Source of the DNA: Akkermansiaceae bacterium | Lineage (GTDB): Bacteria > Verrucomicrobiota > Verrucomicrobiia > Verrucomicrobiales > Akkermansiaceae | Assembly (NCBI GenBank): GCA_903906515.1 | Contig: CAIVKO010000227.1 | Span: 1 to 49,375 of the forward strand | Reading direction: 5' to 3' | Length of the DNA stretch: 49,375 nt | Part shown: piece after piece, positions 17,349 through 25,072 of the stretch | How the letters are laid out: each line of letters begins with the position of its first letter | Position numbering within the stretch: the first letter of the stretch is position 1 | Made by a program: the position numbers and the translations under genes | Notes under the pieces: model-generated | Told to the model about the DNA's origin: nothing | Seen by the model: only the letters and a program-made list of their open reading frames with translations | Database searches by the model: none

Positions 17349-18626
17349 ATGACCAACGGACTATCAACACTTGCGCCACCTCCACTACCGGTCAATGCCC
17401 CGGCTGTGAATATGGTGCGTTTTGTGGCTGGGATGTCAGGTAGGGAGCTGTTGTCGGTCATTTTCCGCGTTTGCAGTGAGCTCGGTGTTTCGGATATCCA
17501 GATGCGCTCCTCGCGCCCGGTCTATATTCATACCAACAAAGGTATGGAGAAACTCGACCACCTCGGGATTCTATCTCCAGCTCAAATGGACGAGATCCTC
17601 AAGGAACTCATCTCCAACCGGGAAAGCGGTAGCCATGGCTTCGGACAGGACCATTCTCTCGATCAGCGGGTGGATGAGAAAATCCGGGCTGCGATTGCGG
17701 ACTTTACCGAACGCCGCGTCGCTGATTTCTCCTGCGACGGCGTTCCGATGGGTGACAACGACGAACGCTCGGGACGCCTGCGGATCCAAGCTCACCTGAG
17801 TTCCTCTGGCCTCGGGATCACCTGCCGGATCCTTAACGATTGTATCCCCGAACTCGAATCGCTCGGTATCGATCTGGACACGGCGGAGACACTGCGTCAT
17901 TGCGTGCTCAAACGCGCCGGTCTCTGTCTAGTCACCGGTCCCACAGGCTCGGGTAAGTCCACCACGCTCGCCTCGCTGATGGATTGGCTCCGCTGCAATT
18001 ATCCGAAACACATCGTCACCGTCGAGGATCCTATCGAATACCAATATCCGAATGATATGGAAGATCCGGATTATCCGGGCCATCGCATTCCTTCACCCAG
18101 TATCGTCACCCAACAGGAAGTAGGGCGGGACCTCCATTCCTATCGCCAAGGTCTCAAGGACGTGCTTCGTAAAGCTCCCCACGTCATCCTCTTGGGTGAG
18201 ATCCGGGATCGTGAGGCGATGGAAACCTGTATGGAAGCGGCACAGACCGGTCACCTCGTGCTCTCCACGCTGCACACGACAGGTGCTGTGAAAACGATCG
18301 GCCGCATTTTGGAACTCTATCCGGAGGGAAGTCATTCCTCTGTACTCAGCCGCCTCGCCGAAATCCTCATTTTCATTCACTCCCAAGGATTGCTCAATGG
18401 CATCAAGCGCCGCGTCCTCACCTATGAGTTCCTTCAGAATAGTGATGACGCCGTTTCCAGTGCGATCGCCAACTATGATGGCGGTGCCCGCTCACTCGAA
18501 GATGTCATCCGCCGTGCCGGCAATATCCAGTGGGATGCCAATCTCCGCCGCCTTCTCCAGAAGGGTGTCATCACGACGGAAACCTATGTCAATGCGCGCA
18601 TGAACAAGAATGACGATGAATTTTAG
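17349..18626 (+). CDS. PilT-like pilus/secretion ATPase
   Basis: 425 residues from ATG 17349 (a TTG at 17307 would add 14). It belongs to the GspE/PilT hexameric ATPase family: Walker A GPTGSGKST near residue 197, the Asp box TVEDPIEY, the His box LSTLHTTGAV, and Walker B VILLGEIRD. The overall layout (N-terminal PAS-like region with VSDIQMRSSRPVYI, no C-terminal zinc Cys motif) is that of PilT-type retraction ATPases, not PilB. It is longer than typical PilT (about 345), and the AIRNLIRE motif of PilT is not visible; the matching place reads DDAVSSAIANYD. It opens the operon, and a separate PilB/GspE gene follows at 25073, so it may be the retraction or an auxiliary motor. Confidence 0.88.
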   Translation: MTNGLSTLAPPPLPVNAPAVNMVRFVAGMSGRELLSVIFRVCSELGVSDIQMRSSRPVYIHTNKGMEKLDHLGILSPAQMDEILKELISNRESGSHGFGQDHSLDQRVDEKIRAAIADFTERRVADFSCDGVPMGDNDERSGRLRIQAHLSSSGLGITCRILNDCIPELESLGIDLDTAETLRHCVLKRAGLCLVTGPTGSGKSTTLASLMDWLRCNYPKHIVTVEDPIEYQYPNDMEDPDYPGHRIPSPSIVTQQEVGRDLHSYRQGLKDVLRKAPHVILLGEIRDREAMETCMEAAQTGHLVLSTLHTTGAVKTIGRILELYPEGSHSSVLSRLAEILIFIHSQGLLNGIKRRVLTYEFLQNSDDAVSSAIANYDGGARSLEDVIRRAGNIQWDANLRRLLQKGVITTETYVNARMNKNDDEF

Positions 18627-18812
18627 TTGAAACTTAAAAACGATTTGATATGTTCGCCTTCTCCTCTTCTCATCTCAATAACTAATAACTTTCCAACAAC
18701 TCTCCGGGATAGCAAAAACGAATCAGAAGAACTCAAAAACTCCTCCTTCGCCAAGTTTTCCCAATCTGAACAGACACAAAACACAAAAAACACAAAAATA
18801 GAAAATCATATT
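18627..18812 (+). other. A-rich leader between PilT-like gene and prepilin gene
   Basis: This stretch has no stop in the pilin frame, but the translated sequence (rich in Asn, Ser, Lys) does not resemble a protein. Towards the end it contains repeated ACACAAAA-type words. It is most simply a long 5' untranslated leader, perhaps with its own promoter, for the prepilin gene. Confidence 0.4.
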
Positions 18813-19220
18813 ATGAAACTGACCAACAAACAAACCATGAAAAGCAAATCCGGTATGACCCTGCTCGAACTGACGGTCGTCATCCTCGTTCTGCTTTCCC
18901 TCATCTCGGTCCTCTTCATCGGTGCACGCGCTTGGAAGAAGGGTGCTGACCGTGCTGCCTGTATCCTCAACATCCGCAACGTCCAGAACGCTGTTCGTTC
19001 CTATGCCAACATGAACAACAAAAATCCAGAAGACACCGTCGCTTGGAAATCATTGGTTGTTGGCACAGGTCTCTTTGTCGAAAAAGACCCAACATGCCCA
19101 GGCGCTGGTTCATACACGTTTGCTGATACCACGATCCCGAAAATTGGCGTTTTGGCGATGACCTGCAGCAAGGCCGCCGCACCCGACAACCACGTGCCGA
19201 GTGACATCAGTGCTTGGTAA
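18813..19220 (+). CDS. Type IV prepilin/pseudopilin, likely major subunit
   Basis: 135 residues from ATG 18813; a second ATG at 18837 would shorten the leader to 6 residues. The prepilin peptidase site is textbook: SKSG then MTLLELTVVILVLLSL, with Gly at -1, Glu at +5 and a hydrophobic N-terminal helix. The mature part is about 120 residues with three cysteines (AACILN, DPTCPGAG, AMTCSKA), two of which could form a disulfide. After cleavage it would be polymerised by the inner-membrane platform encoded downstream. Its own long leader and the hairpin directly after it suggest it is made in larger amounts than the downstream genes. Confidence 0.88.
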   Translation: MKLTNKQTMKSKSGMTLLELTVVILVLLSLISVLFIGARAWKKGADRAACILNIRNVQNAVRSYANMNNKNPEDTVAWKSLVVGTGLFVEKDPTCPGAGSYTFADTTIPKIGVLAMTCSKAAAPDNHVPSDISAW

Positions 19221-19256
19221 TTCCATTCGGGCCTCCTATTGAGGAGATCTTATTCC

Positions 19257-19290
19257 ACGGTCCGCCTGCCGAAAGCGGGCGGGCCGTTTT
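19257..19290 (+). terminator. Hairpin terminator/attenuator after the prepilin gene
   Basis: ACGGTCCGCCTGC pairs with GCGGGCGGGCCGT (two G-U pairs) around a CGAAA-type loop and is followed by TTTT. It lies 37 bp after the pilin stop and inside the operon, where a partial terminator would raise pilin relative to the assembly genes. Confidence 0.65.
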
Positions 19291-19359
19291 ACCCCCATAC
19301 ATCCTCCCAGTTTTCCGAGTTGTCCCCCTATCCATCATGCACCCTTACCTTCCTTTCCC

Positions 19360-21135
19360 TTGTCCACTTTCCAACATCCGGCATCGCTTAATCCTCTGCA
19401 GCAGTATGGACAGGCTTGTTCGATCCTAGCCAATACCACGCGTGCTAGCAATCACGCTTGGTATCAGGACGCACTTGACCTGAGTTTTCAATTGCACATT
19501 CGCCCGGAAGGCCCGTGCATTTCCTGTTTCTACTTTGATCAAAAAAAGGATCAATGGTCTCTTGGGCCGCTCCTCACAGATGAGATTCTGAGCGATCCTG
19601 CCAAGCTGGATGCATTTATCGCCGAGGCGATGCGTTTTACACGGGCCACTGGTGCCAAGGCGCTCGGCGTGATCCTTCATATCGCGGACGATTTTGCCAT
19701 CACCGAACTCAAGCCGGAATTTAATAATCCCGATTCCCTGCATGACTTGCGGGATGCAGCGCTTCATGATCCTGTATCGATCCTGGAAGATTCATCGATT
19801 CTGAAAGATCAAGCATCCTGGCGTGTTCTGCCCTATCCCGCCACAGGAAGCGATGTGATAGGAACCACCGTTACAATTTCCCTTCAATATGCACCGCTCT
19901 TCGCGATATTCCGTGAAATCAGCGAACGCCAAAATTTTCCCATTATCACCCACGCCCTAAGTGCCCCGCTTGTGGCCATTATGGGTTTGAGTGATTTGCT
20001 GGTCTCCAAGCCCGAGAAGCCCTTTGTCGCTATTCTCCAATATCCGTGGTTCACCACTCTCGCTTTTTTCAACGAGCATTCCGACTTGCGTCTCATCCGG
20101 ACCCTTCATCACCGTGGAGTCCGCCGCGCCGGCACCTTGCGCAATGCGCTTTTCACTACCAATGCCTCGTTGGAATTCATCGATCCGGATATTTTTGTAG
20201 TCCCTCTTGGGCGTGATATCGACTCCAAACTGGAGGCTAATTTGCGCACCACATACCCCGCCTGTCGGGTGGAAAGCCTAGGTATGACGCTGCCGGAGGG
20301 AATTCCGGCCTGGTGTCCAGAGCCCTCAATCTCGGTCAAGCCTTCCGCCAAGACGCATCCGGAAGCTGTTATGAGTCACACCTTCACCATTTTGCGTGAG
20401 GAAAAGTGGGCGTTACAGAATTTTCTACCCATTCCCAAGGAGATTGAGGAGATCTATCCAAATCACTCCGAAATGCGGCTTCTCCGCGTGCTCCGGCTTT
20501 CGCGGGTCGTCTTGTTTGCTATTACCATTCTGTGCATTGCATACCTGGCACTCGGAATCGTTGAAATGCTCCGCCGGCGAGAGTGGGCGTTCGATGTCAA
20601 GGAGACGGAAACTATCAAGGTTCGTCTTGCCAAGCTCAATGCCGAGCGTCAGAAGAGCGATCATTGGGACAACCTTCTCCAGGATCGTTCAAAAGCGTGG
20701 ACAGCCATGGAGTCCCTCTCACAGATGTTTCCGGAAAATGGTGGCATGCTTGTGAAAAACTATTCCCATACCTGCAAGCCGGACGGGACGCCCGGTCGTG
20801 CCAAGGTTGGTTTTGTAAAAGAGTGGAAAATGAACGGATTTGCCCGGGACGAGGCGCTCGAATACCTCAACACGCTCAACACCCGTGAAGGTATCAACTC
20901 GCACTTTGCAAAGATAGCGCGTGTCACGGCCAACCCTGCTTACAACCCCGTCATCGGCAACCGCAGCATTTCCGTAAACGTCCGGACTCAGGAGAATGTT
21001 AGATTTAAACTCTCTCCTGCGGAAGAAATCAACAATTCCGACGAATCCACTTATCCCTATTCGTTTGATCTCACTATTACCCAGCGTTTCGAAGCCACCG
21101 ATCCGATGGCGATCAATGTGCCGGCAATTCACTAA
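19360..21135 (+). CDS. PilM-PilN/GspL-like fused assembly protein
   Basis: 591 residues. About 380 residues of soluble, presumably cytoplasmic sequence are followed by one membrane helix (residues about 384-405, VVLFAITILCIAYLALGIVE), a charged coiled-coil (KETETIKVRLAKLNAERQKS) and a periplasmic part of about 160 residues. This is the layout of GspL or of a PilM-PilN fusion, which links the ATPase to the periplasmic ring. The cytoplasmic part is too diverged for me to point to actin-like nucleotide motifs. The start is uncertain: TTG 19360 is the best candidate, because the ATG at 19337 is out of frame and the next in-frame ATG is about 90 codons in. PilO-like and secretin genes follow. Confidence 0.7.
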   Translation: MSTFQHPASLNPLQQYGQACSILANTTRASNHAWYQDALDLSFQLHIRPEGPCISCFYFDQKKDQWSLGPLLTDEILSDPAKLDAFIAEAMRFTRATGAKALGVILHIADDFAITELKPEFNNPDSLHDLRDAALHDPVSILEDSSILKDQASWRVLPYPATGSDVIGTTVTISLQYAPLFAIFREISERQNFPIITHALSAPLVAIMGLSDLLVSKPEKPFVAILQYPWFTTLAFFNEHSDLRLIRTLHHRGVRRAGTLRNALFTTNASLEFIDPDIFVVPLGRDIDSKLEANLRTTYPACRVESLGMTLPEGIPAWCPEPSISVKPSAKTHPEAVMSHTFTILREEKWALQNFLPIPKEIEEIYPNHSEMRLLRVLRLSRVVLFAITILCIAYLALGIVEMLRRREWAFDVKETETIKVRLAKLNAERQKSDHWDNLLQDRSKAWTAMESLSQMFPENGGMLVKNYSHTCKPDGTPGRAKVGFVKEWKMNGFARDEALEYLNTLNTREGINSHFAKIARVTANPAYNPVIGNRSISVNVRTQENVRFKLSPAEEINNSDESTYPYSFDLTITQRFEATDPMAINVPAIH

Positions 21136-21138
21136 ACC

Positions 21139-21675
21139 ATGAATCTTTATCGCCAAACCATTACCTTGTTCGGTATTATCGTGCCTGTGATCATTGCTGC
21201 GGTGATCATCGGTGGATGTTATTTTCTGAGATCCGAGATGATTGCGTCTTTCAATAACAAGCAGTTGAATTACAAATCGTATGAGCAGAATAGGATCGCT
21301 GCCTTAGATGTCGAAACTCAGGTCGTGCGGAATCGGCCGCATCTTGATCGTTGGAATCAGTCGTTCTCACAGGAAACCGCCAGCGCGGTGACTACCAACC
21401 TGCGGGAGATCTTCTCGCACTTGCCCCCCAAGGAAATCCAACAAACCTCGTTTGAGCGCACCAACAGCACCGGTGGATTCGGGGCGGTTTCCGCCCAAAA
21501 ATCCTCCCAAATCCGTCTTGCCATGCGTGGCACGTTCCGAACCCTCCAGCGCACCCTTCTCGAACTGGAAACCCGCATGCCGCAACTCCAACTCATGGAA
21601 TTGCGCATCGATCCTAGTTCGAATCAATCCGCTCTGCTCAACTTCCAAGTCACCTACACCGCATGGGAATCCTAA
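21139..21675 (+). CDS. PilO/GspM-like inner-membrane protein
   Basis: 178 residues, starting 3 bp after the previous stop. One N-terminal membrane helix (LFGIIVPVIIAAVIIGGCYFL, about residues 10-30) leads into a coiled-coil (YKSYEQNRIAALDVETQV) and a C-terminal alpha/beta part (SQIRLAMRGTFRTLQRTLLE, LMELRIDP, LNFQVTYTAWES) that fits the ferredoxin-like fold of PilO and GspM. Such proteins pair with PilN or GspL to form the alignment ring. Assignment is by layout and position; the sequence itself is divergent. Confidence 0.65.
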   Translation: MNLYRQTITLFGIIVPVIIAAVIIGGCYFLRSEMIASFNNKQLNYKSYEQNRIAALDVETQVVRNRPHLDRWNQSFSQETASAVTTNLREIFSHLPPKEIQQTSFERTNSTGGFGAVSAQKSSQIRLAMRGTFRTLQRTLLELETRMPQLQLMELRIDPSSNQSALLNFQVTYTAWES

Positions 21676-21694
21676 CTCAAGGAGCGCAGGCGTC

Positions 21695-21708
21695 AGCTCG
21701 GCCGAGCT
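21695..21708. repeat. 14-bp perfect palindrome in the operon
   Basis: AGCTCGGCCGAGCT lies between the PilO-like and PilP-like genes, 19 bp after the stop. It is a short GC-rich self-complementary hairpin, possibly an mRNA-processing site. Confidence 0.4.
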
Positions 21709-21742
21709 TGCTTAACTCCCGCCCGCAATTCCATCCACACTT

Positions 21743-22474
21743 ATGAAACATCGCGATTCCAGACAGTCCCCGGATTCAGGTTTCTCAAAAGGAAATCGGG
21801 AAAGATTCGCGTGGCTCGCCAGCTTGCTCCTTGTTGGAATGCTCACCAATGCTTCCGCTCAACCCGCTCCCATCACGCCGAAAGTCGATACGTCCAATAA
21901 GAATAAAGATGCAGTCTCGCTCAAGTCTGAGGTTAGTCCGGCCACTGAGACACCATCGCGTTATGTCAGTGGAACGGAACTTGATGGATACCTTGAATCA
22001 GTCGCCTCGGTCTTCACAATCAAGAAAAGGCTCGCTGATCCCTTCGGCCAAGTGCAGGACCCTGATGCCAAACCCAAGCCCAAGCCAATTGGTCCTACTG
22101 GCCCACGCCAGATCACTAAAATACAAGCGACTCCTTTTGCGGACATCATCCGGCTCATCAAGGTGACCACGATCATGCCGAGGGAGAAACGTTTCCTCAT
22201 CGGGAACCAATCGTATGGACAAGGTCAGCATTTCCCTGTCACCTTCCGCTCGAAGAATATCAATGTCGAAGTGGTCACGGTTTCATCACGGCAAATCACA
22301 TTCCGCAATATCGAGAGCGGTGAAACCGCTTCCATAGATCTCAATCTTCTTCCCAAGGGAATGACATCGGGAGCCGGCAATATCACCGCTCCTGGAATGG
22401 TCCGGGATGTTCCCAACGCACCGCTTCTCCTCGATGGCGGGGACATGCCCTTCGATAACTCACACAACCGCTAA
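21743..22474 (+). CDS. PilP/GspC-like periplasmic protein
   Basis: 243 residues. A charged N-terminus is followed by a hydrophobic segment (WLASLLLVGMLTNASA) that reads as a signal peptide or anchor, then a proline/lysine-rich linker (DAKPKPKPIGPTGP). The C-terminal part (FLIGNQSYGQGQHFPVTFR, VVTVSSRQITFRNIESGET) has the look of the small beta-domain (HR-like) of PilP and GspC, which contacts the secretin. It sits directly upstream of the secretin gene, as pilP does in type IV pilus operons. The assignment rests mostly on position and fold impression. Confidence 0.55.
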   Translation: MKHRDSRQSPDSGFSKGNRERFAWLASLLLVGMLTNASAQPAPITPKVDTSNKNKDAVSLKSEVSPATETPSRYVSGTELDGYLESVASVFTIKKRLADPFGQVQDPDAKPKPKPIGPTGPRQITKIQATPFADIIRLIKVTTIMPREKRFLIGNQSYGQGQHFPVTFRSKNINVEVVTVSSRQITFRNIESGETASIDLNLLPKGMTSGAGNITAPGMVRDVPNAPLLLDGGDMPFDNSHNR

Positions 22475-22485
22475 ACTACCAAATC

Positions 22486-24300
22486 ATGAACGCCGCGAAA
22501 TTTATCACTCTTTCCGCTAGTATCTGGGCCGCCGGATCGCTGTGTGCAAAAACTCCTGCAGAAGTGCCAATCGAGCCTGTTGCTCCCCCTGCAGCGGTCG
22601 AGGGAACTCCTCAACCGCCTTCAACTGGAAATACCATAGTGCCCGATATAGTTGATGGGGCCAAGACCCCAGATCTTCCTCCTCCCGCAGCCGTTCCTGC
22701 AGCTCCTTCTGCGGTTCCTCCAGTCCCCGGTGCTCCTGTCGGCGCGGCTCCCTTCGGGCCGCTTGAAAATCAGAAACAGGAAATGCAGAAATCCGAGGAA
22801 GGATTTATCATCAAGGATGCCGCGATTAACGATATCTTCCAGTTCCTCGCCAAAACAGCGGGTCGCCAGTATTTCCATAATGCCAAAATCGCGGGCCCGG
22901 AGTTTCTAGTCACCGGCCATCTCAATAATGGCAATCCGCTCATGCAAATGGAGGAACTCGCATTCATGTATGGTCTGTCTCTTCACACGAAGGGAGATAC
23001 CATTTATGCCCTCACCCAGGCCCAGCTAGCCCAGTTGCCCAGCGCGGAATTCCATTATCAACTCCGCTATCTCCGCCCTACGGACATGGAACAGATCAAG
23101 GAGCTCATCAAACCCATGCTCAGCCCCGGAACCGGCATCGTCAATTTCGAACCGAAAACCAATACCATCATCATCATCGACTCCGCCCACCGTATCGAAC
23201 AGGCACGGACACTTCTCTACGGTATCGATAAAGCAAAAGGCCAGATCATCGTCGAAACTAAAATCTTACGTGTGAACAGCGGTGCTGTCGAACGCGCCGG
23301 GGTCAACTGGGCCACCTCTCTCGGTAAGGATGGTACCTCATTTTCGGTGAAAAGGGATCTTAGCTCGATTTTCGGTCTGAGTCTCCCCACCCAGGTGGCG
23401 GGTGCGGCCGCCGGAGCCACGCCGGACTCAACCGTCGCAGGTAGCAATCTCGTTCTTAGTCCTATCGAACTTACCGGCGTCCTCCGCGCGCTCAACGAGG
23501 GTAATCTAGCCCGCCAGGTTTCTAACCCTACCCTGATCACCGAGGATAATGAGCAAGCTACCATTTCGATTATCGACCGCGTTCCTATCATCACTTCGAC
23601 CACTACCCCGGGAGGCAATGGTTCTCAACCGATCATAACTGAGGAGGTCCGATACAAAATTGACCAGAGCGACAAAAGTATTGATACGGATCCCGATAAA
23701 CACCGTGAAATCGGGATTTCACTGGTGGTTACTCCCACGTTGCTGCCGGATGGCACTGTTCGCATGAAAATGCGCCCGCGCTCCGCGCAAATCGTGGAGA
23801 ATATCAAAAGTATCACCGGCAACACTTATCCGCGCGTTACCGAATCGATGGTGGAAACCCTGGCCCGTGTTCCTGACGGCCATTCGCTCGTGGTTGGCGG
23901 ATTCTATGGCGAGGCGGAAAGCCGCGAACGCACCAAGATCCCTCTGCTTGGCGATATCCCCATTCTTAATTTCTTTTTCAAGAGCAAGGACACCTCCAAG
24001 GAACAGGCCAGTCTCATCTTCATCGTCACTCCTAAATCCTACAATCCCACAAACATCAGGGCCAACCGCAGCGCCCATAATCAAATGCGCGCTGCCTCCA
24101 CAGTTGATTGCAACGCCGATTGGGTGGATCCTGACAACCCGGGTCCGGCCCACGAGCCAAACTTGCGCCGCACAATCCGCGGCATGGCTCCCGCACAAGC
24201 CCCTTACTATCCAAGAATCGGCGAATCCACGGACAACAAAAACTCTGTCCAACCGGCACCGCGTGGCAAAACCCAGTTTAGCAGAGCTTCACGTCTCTGA
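22486..24300 (+). CDS. Secretin (PilQ/GspD family)
   Basis: 604 residues. Signal peptide at the N-terminus (about residues 1-20), then a Pro/Ala-rich linker (to about residue 95), an N-domain region (DAAINDIFQFLAKTAGRQYF; YLRPTDMEQIKELIKPML), and the secretin beta-barrel core. Core hallmarks are QIIVETKILRVNSG, a VSNPTLITEDNEQATI strand, LVVTPTLLPDGTVRM, and the gate/C-terminal signature VVGGFYGEAESRERTKIPLLGDIPILNFFF. It should form the outer-membrane ring through which pilin fibre or substrate passes. N-domains are few, as in short PilQ proteins. No pilotin is visible. It belongs to the PilM-O-P-Q core. Confidence 0.93.
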   Translation: MNAAKFITLSASIWAAGSLCAKTPAEVPIEPVAPPAAVEGTPQPPSTGNTIVPDIVDGAKTPDLPPPAAVPAAPSAVPPVPGAPVGAAPFGPLENQKQEMQKSEEGFIIKDAAINDIFQFLAKTAGRQYFHNAKIAGPEFLVTGHLNNGNPLMQMEELAFMYGLSLHTKGDTIYALTQAQLAQLPSAEFHYQLRYLRPTDMEQIKELIKPMLSPGTGIVNFEPKTNTIIIIDSAHRIEQARTLLYGIDKAKGQIIVETKILRVNSGAVERAGVNWATSLGKDGTSFSVKRDLSSIFGLSLPTQVAGAAAGATPDSTVAGSNLVLSPIELTGVLRALNEGNLARQVSNPTLITEDNEQATISIIDRVPIITSTTTPGGNGSQPIITEEVRYKIDQSDKSIDTDPDKHREIGISLVVTPTLLPDGTVRMKMRPRSAQIVENIKSITGNTYPRVTESMVETLARVPDGHSLVVGGFYGEAESRERTKIPLLGDIPILNFFFKSKDTSKEQASLIFIVTPKSYNPTNIRANRSAHNQMRAASTVDCNADWVDPDNPGPAHEPNLRRTIRGMAPAQAPYYPRIGESTDNKNSVQPAPRGKTQFSRASRL

Positions 24301-24371
24301 ACCACGTGAGTTCAACCCGATTGGCCGATCCATTGATAATCTAAACCCCCGCTATCAACTCCCGATCCCCG

Positions 24372-24968
24372 ATGCCATCCGCGTTGCCATTCCAAGCGGT
24401 TCAGGACGCTGACTCGCAACCTGCCGCCTACAATACTCCCGGTGACCTCTGGGATTTCGCGGACTTGTGCGTGCAGCGCACGTCCGACGCCCTGCACGAG
24501 GCGAGGGCCGCTACCCCAGCCCAGCTTTCACAAGCGATTTCTATGGCACGGGAATCTCAAGCGGCAGGCCGCCCCTCGGATCTGATCGAGGTCCTCGCGC
24601 GCCTGAAAGGTTACGATGAGGAGCATCTGAGTCCGGCTATCCTCGATCTCAGCAACAAGGTGGCGGCCACTCTTACTCCCTACGCGCCGCTGTTGCCTTT
24701 TGCTGGCAAACTTATCGCCCCATCGGCATTTTACGATTCGTTTGATCAACTTCACAAACTCGCACGGGTATTACTCTCTCCGGTAATCTTCGCCGAGGAT
24801 ACGGATTCGATCGGCACGGCATCTGTAAACCCGGTCGCTTCGGCCATCCTGGCGGAAGAAATCCAATCTTCGGTCTTCAAACGCTTTGGCATCCGCCCCT
24901 TCGTCACGGTCGTTCGTCTCGACTACGAAAGCTGGACCTTCCTGACGAGAAAGCATTTCGAACTGTAA
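24372..24968 (+). CDS. Unknown soluble protein within the pilus operon
   Basis: 198 residues, no signal peptide or membrane helix, mainly helical (LSQAISMARESQAAGRP, LIEVLARLKGYDEEHLSPAILDL). I do not recognise the family. It sits between the secretin and the PilB/GspE gene, 71 bp after the former. A cytoplasmic helper of the ATPase or platform is possible from position only. Confidence 0.6.
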   Translation: MPSALPFQAVQDADSQPAAYNTPGDLWDFADLCVQRTSDALHEARAATPAQLSQAISMARESQAAGRPSDLIEVLARLKGYDEEHLSPAILDLSNKVAATLTPYAPLLPFAGKLIAPSAFYDSFDQLHKLARVLLSPVIFAEDTDSIGTASVNPVASAILAEEIQSSVFKRFGIRPFVTVVRLDYESWTFLTRKHFEL

Positions 24969-25013
24969 GCGGCTAAGCACTAAATTCGAAACACTGAAAT
25001 AACACTTAAAAAA

Positions 25014-25047
25014 CTTTGCGGCCCTTTGCGTTCTTTGCGTCTTTGCG
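25014..25047. repeat. Four near-tandem CTTTGCG units
   Basis: CTTTGCG occurs at 25014, 25024, 25033 and 25041 (steps of 10, 9 and 8 bp), ending 25 bp before the PilB-like start. Similar CTTTGCG-rich strings are scattered through genomes of several phyla. The open frame through it upstream of ATG 25073 is therefore not taken as coding. Confidence 0.65.
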
Positions 25048-25072
25048 GTTCAAAATCTTTCTCATCCTCCTC

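Noticed and set aside
18627-18812. N-terminal extension of the major prepilin
   Set aside because: A 62-residue Asn/Ser/Lys-rich extension before the prepilin leader would be far from the family norm; the ATG at 18813 gives a standard leader.
25014-25047. CTTTGCG units considered as a CRISPR array
   Set aside because: Units are 7 bp with 1-3 bp gaps, no spacers of 30 bp and no cas genes in the window.
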